This document shows positions 1 to 8,620 of a stretch of 34,540 bases of DNA, piece by piece. Origin of the DNA: a bacterium TMED217 (GTDB lineage Bacteria; Fidelibacterota; Marinisomatia; Marinisomatales; UBA1611); contig NHJO01000003.1 in assembly GCA_002169695.1 (NCBI GenBank), positions 1-34,540 of the forward strand, in the 5' to 3' direction. A program made the translations under genes and the position numbers. The notes below the pieces were generated by a model. It worked only from the letters and a program-made list of their open reading frames with translations. It ran no database searches and was not told where the DNA came from. The first letter of the stretch is position 1, and every line of letters begins with the position of its first letter.

Positions 1-1
1 A

Positions 2-355
2 AAATATAAGTTTATTGATAAAAATGCGGCTGAGATCAGCAGTGGTGCTGGGGAGCTTAATATAAAAATATTACCAAGTAGATTTGATGTATATCAGAAT
101 TATCCGAATCCATTTAATGCTGAGACCATTATTCGATATGATCTTCCTAAACCGGAAGATGTTTCAATAAAAATATATGATATTATGGGTAGAGAGGTTT
201 TTTCAGAATTTTATAAAAAACAAAGTCCTGGGGAAAATAGTTTTGTATGGAAAGGGAATAGTAATATAGATGTACTGGTAAGTTCAGGAATGTATTTCTT
301 GCAGATTTCTGCAGGTAAAGAGATAAAAAGAATGAAAATGTTATTATTAAAATAG
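2..355 (+). CDS. 3' end of a secreted protein with a type IX secretion C-terminal sorting domain
   Basis: Only the last 117 codons of this gene are in the window; the 5' end lies outside. The reading frame contains YQNYPNPFNAETIIRYDLP, then a short beta-rich stretch (IKIYDIMGREV), then SSGMYFLQISAG and a basic ending, KRMKMLLLK. This is the usual layout of the T9SS type A sorting domain, which shares a fold with the FlgD Ig-like domain. In FCB bacteria this domain directs a protein across the outer membrane and is then removed or anchored. The function of the rest of the protein cannot be read here. The stop lies 7 bases from the convergent argS stop. The sprA-like gene at the right edge of the window fits the presence of this export system. 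The domain call is strong; cargo function is unknown. Confidence 0.85.
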   Translation, partial: KYKFIDKNAAEISSGAGELNIKILPSRFDVYQNYPNPFNAETIIRYDLPKPEDVSIKIYDIMGREVFSEFYKKQSPGENSFVWKGNSNIDVLVSSGMYFLQISAGKEIKRMKMLLLK

Positions 356-362
356 GGTTGTT

Positions 363-2027
363 TTACATTTTTTCTGGTGCGCTTATACCTAATATAGAAA
401 GCCCAGTAGAAAGTATAATTTTTGTGCTAAAGATCAATCCTAATCGTGCTTGAGTCAGTTCTTTATTTTTTGTAATCACTTTGCAGGTTCCGTAGAACTT
501 ATGGAAATATGTAGCAAGGCTTTGTAGGTAATTAGCAATATTTTGTGGCTCTAGAGTTTCCAATGCTGTGTGCATGATAATAGGAAAATTTGACATAAGC
601 TTTATCAATTTTAATTCATTCTCATCGTTTAGTATACTAGGATCAAAATTATCCGAAAACTTGAAGCCTTGACCTTCACCGTGTTTAATTATATTACATA
701 TTCGAGCATGCGCGTATTGTAAATAAAATATAGGATTCTTATCTGACTGGTCTTTTGCTAAGTCAAGATCAAAATCAAGATGTGAGTTCATACTCCGCAT
801 AATAAAAAAATAACGAACAATATCTATTCCTAATTCGTTTAGTAGATCATCAAGCGTCACAAAATCTGCTTTTCTTGTGGACATTTTTACTTTTTCGCCA
901 TCTCGAATTAGAGTTACAAATTGGTAGATCAATATTTTGATGTGATCTGTTTTTAGTCCTAGTGCATTTAAAGCAGATAAAACATCCGGGTATGTATCTG
1001 TGTGGTCAGCTCCAAAAACATCAACAATTAGATCATATGATCTGATAATTTTATCTTTATGGTAAGCTGTATCTGGTAATCTATAAGTCGGCTCACCAGT
1101 ACTTTTTATATACACTTTATCTTGTTTCCCGCCTATTGATGTGGCTCTATACCATGTTGCTCCTTCTTTTTCATATATCAAATCTTTATCTTTTAGTTCC
1201 GATAATAATTTTTCTATAGCTCCTGAATCATAAAAGGATTTTTCATTAGTAAATGTATCAAATTTAATGTTTAGTTTCTTGAGACTGTCTTCTATTTGTT
1301 TAAAAATCACTCTTTCAGCCTCAGAGAGAAATACGGAATCATTTTTATGAAGATTTTTTCCAAACGACTGAATTATTTCTTTAGCGATATCAATAATATA
1401 TTCACCTTGATAACCATCTTCAGGGAATTCCGAGGGCTTATTAATTAAATCAAAGTATCTAGACTCAACAGACTTTGCAAGTACTCTCATTTGTTTTCCG
1501 GCATCATTATAATAATATTCTCTTGTTACTTTATAGTCATGCCATTCTAAAATATTTGATACTGTATCTCCAATCACAGCATTTCTTCCATGCCCAACAG
1601 TAAGAGGTCCAGTTGGATTTGCACTTACGAATTCAACATTAGCTGATTTTCCTTTTCCAATTCTGTCTTTTCCAAAAGAGTTACCATATTTTATAATTGA
1701 TTTTATTTGATTTTGATAGAATGTAGCTTTGATTACAAAGTTAATAAAACCAGGGGGTGTAACAGTGATATCTTCAATATTGTCTATTTTTTTTTCTATT
1801 AAATTATTTTTTATTCTATTGGCGATATCAATTGGATTCTCTTTTAGTGATTTAGCTAAAATCATAGAAATATTGGATGAAAGATCTCCAAAACTATCAT
1901 GTTTTGGAGAGGAAAGGCTAAATTCACTTTCTGGCCTTTTTATATCTAGATCGTTTAAAGATTTAACTATTTCTTGATAAATATATTTCTTAAATGAGTT
2001 AATAAGTGTATTCCTTTTTAGGAGCAT
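363..2027 (-). CDS. argS: Arginyl-tRNA synthetase
   Basis: Charges tRNA-Arg with arginine in the cytoplasm; class I synthetase of 554 residues, normal for the family. The N-terminal Add1-like domain (about residues 10-100) is followed by VEFVSANPTGPLTVGHGRN (about 131-149), the ArgRS form of the HIGH motif. Further on, KVKMSTRKADFVTLDDLL carries the KMSKS-equivalent KMSTR. The C-terminal DALR anticodon-binding domain ends in LGISAPEKM, as in other ArgRS proteins. The chosen ATG puts the start 29 bases inside rsfS. No later in-frame ATG preserves the N-terminal helix (next M at residue 55), so the overlap is probably real. It is last in the minus-strand gene run and likely translationally coupled to rsfS. 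Confidence 0.97.
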   Translation of the reverse strand: MLLKRNTLINSFKKYIYQEIVKSLNDLDIKRPESEFSLSSPKHDSFGDLSSNISMILAKSLKENPIDIANRIKNNLIEKKIDNIEDITVTPPGFINFVIKATFYQNQIKSIIKYGNSFGKDRIGKGKSANVEFVSANPTGPLTVGHGRNAVIGDTVSNILEWHDYKVTREYYYNDAGKQMRVLAKSVESRYFDLINKPSEFPEDGYQGEYIIDIAKEIIQSFGKNLHKNDSVFLSEAERVIFKQIEDSLKKLNIKFDTFTNEKSFYDSGAIEKLLSELKDKDLIYEKEGATWYRATSIGGKQDKVYIKSTGEPTYRLPDTAYHKDKIIRSYDLIVDVFGADHTDTYPDVLSALNALGLKTDHIKILIYQFVTLIRDGEKVKMSTRKADFVTLDDLLNELGIDIVRYFFIMRSMNSHLDFDLDLAKDQSDKNPIFYLQYAHARICNIIKHGEGQGFKFSDNFDPSILNDENELKLIKLMSNFPIIMHTALETLEPQNIANYLQSLATYFHKFYGTCKVITKNKELTQARLGLIFSTKIILSTGLSILGISAPEKM

Positions 2028-2358
2028 CGGACCAGAGGTTTTCTATATTATAATAATCTCTTTCTTCTGTTTTGAATATATGTACCACAGTATCAATATA
2101 ATCTAAAAGTACCCAGGATAATTTTTCATATCCTTCAATATGCCAAGGTTTATGAGGTGTCCCTTTGCGGATATTGTCACATATTGCTTTTATCTGTGGT
2201 TCTGTATTTGCTGAACAAATAACAAAATGATCGGTGAATGAGGTAAGATTTTTTACATCTAAAACTATTAGTTTTTCAGCTTTTTTATCTAGCGCGCACT
2301 CTACGATGTTATCAACAAGAATAGTTGTAGAATTAGTATTTTTAGGTTTTTGAGTCAA
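1999..2358 (-). CDS. rsfS: Ribosomal silencing factor RsfS (Iojap family)
   Basis: RsfS binds ribosomal protein uL14 on the 50S subunit and blocks subunit joining when nutrients are short. The 119-residue length is typical. Family signatures are visible in order: KKAEKLIVLDVKNLTSFTDHFVICSANT (residues about 25-52), then a helix with QIKAICDNIR, then EGYEKLSWVLLDYIDTVVHIF and the ending RDYYNIENLWSDA. It lies between the LytR_C gene (1 base upstream) and argS (29-base overlap). In many bacteria rsfS sits next to nadD or a LytR-family gene, so the LytR_C neighbour fits. Assignment is firm. Confidence 0.95.
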   Translation of the reverse strand: MTQKPKNTNSTTILVDNIVECALDKKAEKLIVLDVKNLTSFTDHFVICSANTEPQIKAICDNIRKGTPHKPWHIEGYEKLSWVLLDYIDTVVHIFKTEERDYYNIENLWSDAPKKEYTY

Positions 2359-2359
2359 A

Positions 2360-2893
2360 TTAATAGTTAGCAGAAATATAATTATTTAATTCTGCAAAGG
2401 AGGTGTAGTCCTCTCCTAAAATAATAGTGACATCTACGCCGAGTGATTCATCAGGTAATGTTTGAACATGAGTGCTATCTGTGAGATAAACTCCAAAGGT
2501 TTCTACAATTTTCTTTAAACTTTTGAATTTTTCATTCCGTTGTATGATTAAAGTTTTTTTATAATTGTGATTATCTGCATTATCAGAGTTTATAACATCT
2601 ATTTGTTTTGTACGTAGAAACTCTGTTGTTTGTGATGCTAAGGCATAAACACCACAACCATTTAATACTTCAACTTTAATATTTTCAATAGGGTTTTGAA
2701 TGTAAATATCTTTTGCAAGTATCGGCTGTGATGTGGTTTTAGAAATAATCGGTTTTATTTCTATACCATCATGAAGCTGATTTTTTGAAAAAGAGTAGAT
2801 AAAGCCGAGTAATATTATACCTGAGAAAGTAATAGCTGTATTTAGAGCTATCCCAAGATTATCTGAATTTTTTTCCCCTTTTTTTCTTGGCAA
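2360..2893 (-). CDS. Membrane-anchored LytR C-terminal domain protein
   Basis: 177 residues. A basic start (MPRKKGEKNSDN) precedes one hydrophobic segment at about residues 15-35 (IALNTAITFSGIILLGFIYSF), so the protein is probably anchored in the inner membrane with its bulk outside. The second half begins IKVEVLNGCGVYALASQTTEFL, typical of the LytR_C domain (the small domain found after LytR-CpsA-Psr catalytic domains and alone). The LCP catalytic domain itself is absent, so this is not a cell-wall ligase. The role of the stand-alone domain is not established. The start codon is TTG; no suitable ATG exists upstream of the membrane segment. It is 1 base before rsfS and 5 bases after the upstream secreted-protein gene, so it is very likely in one operon. 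Confidence 0.8.
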   Translation of the reverse strand: MPRKKGEKNSDNLGIALNTAITFSGIILLGFIYSFSKNQLHDGIEIKPIISKTTSQPILAKDIYIQNPIENIKVEVLNGCGVYALASQTTEFLRTKQIDVINSDNADNHNYKKTLIIQRNEKFKSLKKIVETFGVYLTDSTHVQTLPDESLGVDVTIILGEDYTSFAELNNYISANY

Positions 2894-2898
2894 AACGT

Positions 2899-3375
2899 TT
2901 AATAAACCCCCAATCCATTGTTATTAGGCATTCTTCTTCCGTAGAGATTATTACTTGATCCATAGTTTGGAAGGTTCTTAAAATTAATTTGAAGAAAGGT
3001 GTTTTTTGTTGGTTGGTATATTAGGCCAGCATCCAGCGCAATTTTCGGACCATTATTTTGATTACCAAGAGCATTAATTACTGGTTGATATAATAAGATG
3101 TTTGCATTTAGCCTCAGATTATTATTTGCCCAATATGTGATATTATTTGAATAACCGGCAACTGACACTGATTGATTTCCAACATTCATCATTGAAATAG
3201 AGAACCCTTGCTGAATATCAAATCTATCAGAATCGAATAAAGACAATGCATTATAATCTAATTGTCCATGCAAATTATTTGGAACCAGCTTTGGCGTATG
3301 TTCTGGAATAAATTGCGAAAAAGCCGTATTTATAATTATGCAAAAAATCAACGTGGTATAGGTATTTCTATTCAT
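2899..3375 (-). CDS. Small secreted protein, probably outer-membrane associated, unknown function
   Basis: 158 residues with a clear signal peptide (MNRNTYTTLIFCIIINTAFSQ, cleavage probably near FSQ). The mature part alternates polar and hydrophobic residues with many Asn, Gly, Tyr and Ser (for example NLRLNANILLYQPV and NTFLQINFKNLPNY), as in short transmembrane or surface beta strands. It ends with an Asn-rich, low-complexity tail, PNNNGLGVY. I do not recognise the family. A small beta-barrel or periplasmic protein is plausible, but that is inference from composition. It opens the LytR_C-rsfS-argS cluster, 60 bases after mnmA, and may have its own promoter there. Confidence 0.7.
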   Translation of the reverse strand: MNRNTYTTLIFCIIINTAFSQFIPEHTPKLVPNNLHGQLDYNALSLFDSDRFDIQQGFSISMMNVGNQSVSVAGYSNNITYWANNNLRLNANILLYQPVINALGNQNNGPKIALDAGLIYQPTKNTFLQINFKNLPNYGSSNNLYGRRMPNNNGLGVY

Positions 3376-3435
3376 ATCTATTACTTTAATTTAATAAAAG
3401 TATTATTGTTCCAAAAATAACTTAACACTTTTTTG

Positions 3436-4524
3436 TTAATTATTTGAATTTGAGCGCGATTCAATTATTCCACCTCCAATACATATATCATTGTTATAGA
3501 AAACAATTGACTGGCCAGGTGCAATAGCAAATTTAGGAGCGTTAAATTCAACTATTATACTATCTGATTGTGTAATTATTTTGCAAGCAGTATCTTTAGA
3601 TCTGTATCTTATTTTAGCGGTAATGTTTTGATTTTTAGTTGGTGGAATTCCAGATATCCAATTAATATTTGAAGCGGTTAAGAAAGAATGATATAAACTA
3701 GGGTGTTCATTACCTTGAACAGCGACCAATCGATTTTCTGATATAATTTTTTCTGAAACATACCATGGCGCATCTTTATTACCACATCCGCCACCAATAC
3801 CTAACCCTTGTCTTTGTCCATAGGTGTAGTACATGAGTCCCTCATGCTGACCAATAACATCTCCATTATCAGAAACAATATCTCCTGGCTGAGGATTAAT
3901 AAACTTTTTCAAGAAATTTCTATAGTTTCTTTCTCCAATGAAACAAATACCTGTACTATCTTTTTTATTATGATTTAAAAATCCAAGTTCATCTGCTTTT
4001 TTTCTAACATTTTTTTTGTTTAAATCACCTATAGGAAATACGCTCTTGGATACCTGAGATTGATCTAGTCTATATAAAAAATAACTCTGGTCTTTATTGG
4101 AATCTTTACCACGGATTAGCTGAAAAATATTATCATGCTTATTTATATTTGCATAGTGTCCAGTTGCAATTTTGTCTGCTCCTAATTCTAATGCATAATC
4201 TAAAAACGCACGAAATTTTATTTCTTTATTACATATTACATCAGGATTTGGCGTTCTTCCTTTTTTACATTCTTCTAAAAATATTTTAAATACTTTATCC
4301 CAATATTCATTTGTAAGATCAATTGATCTAAGCGGTATGTCTAAGATATCACATACTTGTAGCGCATCTTTGTAGTCTTGTGTAGCTGTACAAAATTCTT
4401 CATCCTCTTCATCCCAATTTTTCATAAATACTGCTTCAACATTATATCCATTTTCAATAAGTATTGATGCTGCTACTGCACTATCGACTCCACCACTCAT
4501 TCCTATAATTATTGTTTCTTTCAT
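3436..4524 (-). CDS. mnmA: tRNA-specific 2-thiouridylase MnmA
   Basis: Adds sulfur to U34 of tRNA-Lys, -Glu and -Gln, using ATP and a persulfide relayed from a cysteine desulfurase. The 362 residues match the family. The PP-loop is GMSGGVDS at residues 8-15. The first catalytic cysteine is Cys98 in TPNPDVICNKEIKF, and the second is Cys194 in STGICFIGERNYRNFL; both are present. The tRNA-binding stretch GHYANI and the C-terminal beta domain (APGQSIVFYNNDICIGGGII) are intact. Its ATG overlaps the stop of the cysteine desulfurase gene (ATGA), so the two are almost certainly translated together and work as a sulfur relay pair, like YrvO-MnmA in Bacillus. Confidence 0.97.
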   Translation of the reverse strand: MKETIIIGMSGGVDSAVAASILIENGYNVEAVFMKNWDEEDEEFCTATQDYKDALQVCDILDIPLRSIDLTNEYWDKVFKIFLEECKKGRTPNPDVICNKEIKFRAFLDYALELGADKIATGHYANINKHDNIFQLIRGKDSNKDQSYFLYRLDQSQVSKSVFPIGDLNKKNVRKKADELGFLNHNKKDSTGICFIGERNYRNFLKKFINPQPGDIVSDNGDVIGQHEGLMYYTYGQRQGLGIGGGCGNKDAPWYVSEKIISENRLVAVQGNEHPSLYHSFLTASNINWISGIPPTKNQNITAKIRYRSKDTACKIITQSDSIIVEFNAPKFAIAPGQSIVFYNNDICIGGGIIESRSNSNN

Positions 4525-5624
4525 ATAATTTCTTTTAATGCATTCAGTAGTTTATCTACTTCATCTTTAGTATTATTTTTTCCAAAACTAAAGCGAAGTG
4601 TAGATAGGTTAAGATCGTTTTTTATACCCATTGCTTTAAGGACATTTGAAGGCTTTATATTGCCAGTATTACATGCAGATCCATTTGAAACAGCGATTTT
4701 TTTTCTATCAAGCTTTGCCATTAATATATCTGATTGAAATCCAGGGAAAGTTATACTTATCAAGCCAGGAAGATTATTAATACTGTTACATATTATATTA
4801 GGAGAATTAGATTTAAGATTATCTAAAAAATATTTTTCTAAATTTTTTAAATGGGAAGAACAAGTTTGTTGATTTTGTATAGCTATTTCTGCTGCTAAGC
4901 CCATTCCAACGATGCCAGATATATTTTCTGTACCTCCTCTTAAACCATCTTCTTGATCACCTCCAATAATAAGTGATTGTATTTTCTTTTTATTTTTCAC
5001 AAATAATGCGCCGATACCTTTAGGTCCATAAAATTTGTGAGCAGACAAACTTAAATAATCTACTCCTAACGAATTTACATCTATAGGGATTTTCCCAAGG
5101 GCTTGGACTGCATCAGTATGAAAAGGAATATTTAATGATTTAGTATTTTCAATGATTTCTTGGATTGGCTGGATAGTACCCACTTCATTATTTGCTAACA
5201 TTATACTTATAAGGCCGGTATCCTTTTTAATTAATTTCATTACGGACTCTATTTCAACGAGTCCATTTTTATTAACAGGGATAAAGGATGCGGTTATACC
5301 ATAGCGCTCAATATTTTTTAAAACTTTTATTATAGCTGGATGTTCAATAGATGATACAATAATATGTTTTTTTTCTTCATTTAATTTATTCCAGAGAACT
5401 TGGTTATTCGCTTCTGTTCCACCACTGGTAAAAAAAATTTGTGTGTTTTTAGCGCCAATCGCATTCGCTACCTGAGTTCTGGCTTTTTCAATTAATGATT
5501 TTGCTTTTCTTCCTTCTGAGTAAATACTTGATGGATTCGCATAGTGTATACGATTTATGTTATTTACTTTTTTTGCAACTAATGGATGTATTGGTGTTGT
5601 GGCACTATGGTCGAAATAAATCAT
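4521..5624 (-). CDS. Cysteine desulfurase (NifS/IscS family)
   Basis: PLP enzyme that takes sulfur from cysteine and holds it as a persulfide. 367 residues. It starts MIYFDHSATTPIHP, typical of the family. The PLP lysine is Lys197 in SLSAHKFYGPKGIGALF, and the sulfur-carrying cysteine is Cys318 in AVSNGSACNTG, on the short loop of the group I (NifS/IscS) class rather than the SufS class. There is no IscU, IscA or IscR gene beside it. The 4-base overlap with mnmA suggests tRNA thiolation is its main job, though supply to Fe-S assembly cannot be excluded. I therefore leave the symbol blank; iscS would be the closest name. Confidence 0.95.
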   Translation of the reverse strand: MIYFDHSATTPIHPLVAKKVNNINRIHYANPSSIYSEGRKAKSLIEKARTQVANAIGAKNTQIFFTSGGTEANNQVLWNKLNEEKKHIIVSSIEHPAIIKVLKNIERYGITASFIPVNKNGLVEIESVMKLIKKDTGLISIMLANNEVGTIQPIQEIIENTKSLNIPFHTDAVQALGKIPIDVNSLGVDYLSLSAHKFYGPKGIGALFVKNKKKIQSLIIGGDQEDGLRGGTENISGIVGMGLAAEIAIQNQQTCSSHLKNLEKYFLDNLKSNSPNIICNSINNLPGLISITFPGFQSDILMAKLDRKKIAVSNGSACNTGNIKPSNVLKAMGIKNDLNLSTLRFSFGKNNTKDEVDKLLNALKEII

Positions 5625-5649
5625 AACTATAAAATATTATGTAATAATT

Positions 5650-6420
5650 CTAATTATCGCCAATAGAAGCGTATTTTACTGTATTTTTTAGATTTAAATA
5701 AAAGGGTGTTTTACGTTCTTCTAGACGTTTAATAATTAGTTCTTTATCATAGTCAAAGCGAATTACTTCCCAATTAACGGTATCTCCAATTGTTAAGAAT
5801 GCAACTGAACCACGAGTATCTTTATCAAAAGGAAGGCCAGTTGCTCCTTGACAATAAATAGTTAAATTACCTTCTTTTTCTTCTCTAGGCACATGTACAT
5901 GTCCATGCACGAATATAAAATTAGAAATATTATCATGAGAATCTTTTATGTGAGCTTTCCAGTTTAATGCTTCTTGCATTGAAGGGGGGTGATCATCGCG
6001 TTGATACCAAGCATGTGTAAATTCTACTAATGTTGAGCCAACGACATCTCTATGCGAGATAACCATTTTTCTGATAAAATCAGTTCCAGCTTTACCAAGT
6101 TTTTCGGCTGTCCATTTTTCATTATCCACAATTGCCTTACAAATTGGATCATAAGGGTCCATACCTTCAAGCGTCGGGAGTTCTTCTTCCCAAAGTTTTT
6201 CAATGATATATCTATCATGATTACCTCTAATAAAGATACAGTTATCAATAGAGCTTAGAGTTTTCAGTGTTTTTTCAGGTTCTGGACCTAGTGAGAAACA
6301 ATCGCCTAGGCATATGATTTGATCGATATCCTTTTTATCATTAATAATATTCACTGCTTTTTTTAATGCAGAAATATTTGAATGAATATCAGTAATAATT
6401 GCAAATGTTTTATTTGACAT
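5650..6420 (-). CDS. Calcineurin-like metallophosphoesterase, YfcE/DUF2437 type
   Basis: 256 residues. Two-metal phosphoesterase fold with all key motifs: DIHSN (Asp11, His13), GDCFSLGP (Asp40), RGNHDR (Asn67, His68), a His in FTHAWY, and VHGHVHVPR near residue 175. This set is seen in cytoplasmic phosphodiesterases and in diadenosine tetraphosphatase-like proteins; the substrate cannot be told from sequence. There is no signal peptide, so it is cytoplasmic. It is the first gene of the minus-strand run leading to the cysteine desulfurase 25 bases on, and is divergent from the sugar kinase gene across 114 bases that must hold both promoters. Confidence 0.88.
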   Translation of the reverse strand: MSNKTFAIITDIHSNISALKKAVNIINDKKDIDQIICLGDCFSLGPEPEKTLKTLSSIDNCIFIRGNHDRYIIEKLWEEELPTLEGMDPYDPICKAIVDNEKWTAEKLGKAGTDFIRKMVISHRDVVGSTLVEFTHAWYQRDDHPPSMQEALNWKAHIKDSHDNISNFIFVHGHVHVPREEKEGNLTIYCQGATGLPFDKDTRGSVAFLTIGDTVNWEVIRFDYDKELIIKRLEERKTPFYLNLKNTVKYASIGDN

Positions 6421-6534
6421 AACAAAGTAATCTATTTTAGAATTTCACAGTTCTCCAAGACAAATTTAGTATTAGATTTTAGTTATTATTAAGACTATAT
6501 AAAATATTATACACTTTAAGGAATAAAACTCTAC

Positions 6535-7416
6535 ATGAAAAGTTCAAATAAAATTCTTATACTGGGTTCTATTGGTTTAGACACGATTGAGACCCAATAT
6601 GGTAAAAAAGAAAGCCTCTTAGGTGGTTCAGCTACTTATGCTACAATCGCAGCTGGGATTAATGGTGCAGCTGTTCCTTTAGGGATAGTTGGAGATGACT
6701 TTCCATCAGAAGGTTATGACGTTTTTTCCAAATATTCTTTAAATATAAATAATATAGAGGAGCAGTCGGGAGCAACATTTAGATGGGGTGGTAAATACCA
6801 TGATGATGGAGATGGTCGGGATACGTTATTTACAGAATTGGGCGTCTTTGAAAAATTTCAACCATTGATTAAACAAAGCGATTCTAATGTTTCTTGGTTA
6901 TTTTTGGCAAATATACATCCTGCTATGCAGATGAGCGTTCTCGAGCAATGTACGAATAATCCTGTAGTAATTATAGATACCATGAATCTCTGGATTGATA
7001 CGACTCCTAATGAGTTAAGGATGCTTTTAAATAAAACAAATATTTTATTAATTAATGAAAGTGAAATTTTTGAACTAACTGAATCTGCTAATGTAGAAGT
7101 TGCTGTAAATAAAGCTCTTTCGATGGGGCCAGAAAAAATAATTGTTAAATTTGGTAGTAAAGGGGCTAGATATTTTTCTAGTAATGAAGATATTTCTATT
7201 GGTGTATTCCCTGTTTTAAAAGCAATTGACCCGACTGGAGCTGGAGATGTTTTTGGGGGAGGTTTTGTATCCGGTTTAGCAGATGGATTATCAGTTTATG
7301 ATTCAATGAAAAGAGGCACGGCTCTGGCATCTTTTTGTATTGAAGATTTTGGTGTAACGCGGTTATTGAGTATTGAGCCTGATGAATTAGAGGAAAGAAT
7401 CGATTCTATTAATTAG
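6535..7416 (+). CDS. PfkB-family sugar/nucleoside kinase
   Basis: 293 residues of the ribokinase fold. The N-terminal substrate half has LLGGSATYATIAAGINGA (about residues 28-45), the GG glycine pair of PfkB signature 1. The C-terminal signature 2 is AIDPTGAGDVFGGGF with catalytic base Asp238 and the anion hole GAG at 235-237. NESEIFELT (about 174-182) is the usual ATP-side motif. The substrate is not decided by these motifs; adenosine, ribose or a deoxyribonucleoside are all possible. No SD of note precedes the ATG (AAGGA sits too far, about 14 bases away). The TPR lipoprotein gene follows after 75 bases on the same strand. Confidence 0.9.
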   Translation: MKSSNKILILGSIGLDTIETQYGKKESLLGGSATYATIAAGINGAAVPLGIVGDDFPSEGYDVFSKYSLNINNIEEQSGATFRWGGKYHDDGDGRDTLFTELGVFEKFQPLIKQSDSNVSWLFLANIHPAMQMSVLEQCTNNPVVIIDTMNLWIDTTPNELRMLLNKTNILLINESEIFELTESANVEVAVNKALSMGPEKIIVKFGSKGARYFSSNEDISIGVFPVLKAIDPTGAGDVFGGGFVSGLADGLSVYDSMKRGTALASFCIEDFGVTRLLSIEPDELEERIDSIN

Positions 7417-7491
7417 CTTATATAGATTGCTTGTTCACATTGAATTATTCCGATTAAGTTCTAAATTAATATTTTTAAGAAAGAGGTTATA

Positions 7492-8610
7492 ATGATCCAA
7501 TTTTTAAGATTAAAATTAAACTACTTACTAGCTACTATTTCAGCTTTAGTTATTATTGCTTGCTCTAGTCAGGAATACACAACTGCTAAGTTAGCTATAC
7601 AGCAGTCAGACTGGTCTAAAGCAGAGGAATGGCTCCCAAAAGCGATGGCAGTTGAACCTGATAATCCTGAAATTCCAATAGTTTATGCGATTGAGGTTCA
7701 TGCAAGGAATGGTGATTGGGAGGAAATGAGTGAGATGTTACAAAAAGCGATGTCTTTAGATGCAAATAAGAAAGTTGAAATAAGAGCTGTTTTTCTTCCT
7801 GTCTCTGAGCAGGTAAATAATTACATTCAATATTATTGGGCAGAGCAGTTTAACACAGGCGTTGAAAAATTTAAAAAAATTCAAGAAGACCCTGGTAATA
7901 AAAAAGAGTATTTAAATCAAGCCATAGAAAATTTCACAAATGCATCTATAATTAACCCTAAAGATGCTCAAACATATACTACGTTATCAAAGTGCTATCT
8001 TGACCTAGATGATAAAGAAAATGCTATAAAATTTATTAAAAAAGCTGTCGATAAAAACCCTGATAATTTTAGTGCTAATTTTACTGCAGGACAGATAATG
8101 TTACGATGTGGATTGACTAGTGAAGATGTTATCCCCTATTATCAGAAAGCTGTCCAGATTGAGCCATCTAATAGCAATGCTCTGAGAGAATTGGCATCTA
8201 TGTACTATGATATTGGTCAAAAAGAAAAGTCTATCCAGGTGTTCCAAGATGCAATCCAAAATGAAAATGATAATATTATCAAAGCAGATTTATATTTTAA
8301 TCTAGGTGTGATTCATAATCAGATGAAAAATTATGAAGAAGCAGAAAAGTCATTTGATGAAGCATATTATTTAAATGAAGATGATTTTGAAGCAGCACTT
8401 GGAATGGCTAGCGCATATGAAGGACTTGGAGATAAATATTTTAATGGGACAGATGGTTTTAATAAAGATTTAGATTTAGCTGCACGTTGGTATAGAAAAG
8501 CAGAAAAAAAAATTAAAGATGTAAAGAGTATTGATTTTGAGAATGCAGCTGAATATCAGCGTCAATTAGAGTTGATTCGTTATAAAAGAGATATTGCAGA
8601 ACAAAAATAG
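7492..8610 (+). CDS. TPR-repeat lipoprotein
   Basis: 372 residues. Residues 1-24 form a lipoprotein signal: basic start, hydrophobic core (YLLATISALVIIAC) and lipobox IIAC with Cys24 followed by SSQ. The rest is built of tetratricopeptide helices, seen at about 30-95 and then 140-330 (for example AQTYTTLSKCYLDLDDKENAIKFIKKAV, and repeats with PDN and PSN caps). Such proteins are membrane-anchored scaffolds in the periplasm; no partner can be named. The ATG has a good SD, AGAGG, 5-6 bases upstream. It is convergent with the DUF58 gene across 10 bases. The family is clear, the function is not. Confidence 0.85.
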   Translation: MIQFLRLKLNYLLATISALVIIACSSQEYTTAKLAIQQSDWSKAEEWLPKAMAVEPDNPEIPIVYAIEVHARNGDWEEMSEMLQKAMSLDANKKVEIRAVFLPVSEQVNNYIQYYWAEQFNTGVEKFKKIQEDPGNKKEYLNQAIENFTNASIINPKDAQTYTTLSKCYLDLDDKENAIKFIKKAVDKNPDNFSANFTAGQIMLRCGLTSEDVIPYYQKAVQIEPSNSNALRELASMYYDIGQKEKSIQVFQDAIQNENDNIIKADLYFNLGVIHNQMKNYEEAEKSFDEAYYLNEDDFEAALGMASAYEGLGDKYFNGTDGFNKDLDLAARWYRKAEKKIKDVKSIDFENAAEYQRQLELIRYKRDIAEQK

Positions 8611-8620
8611 ACTGATATTA

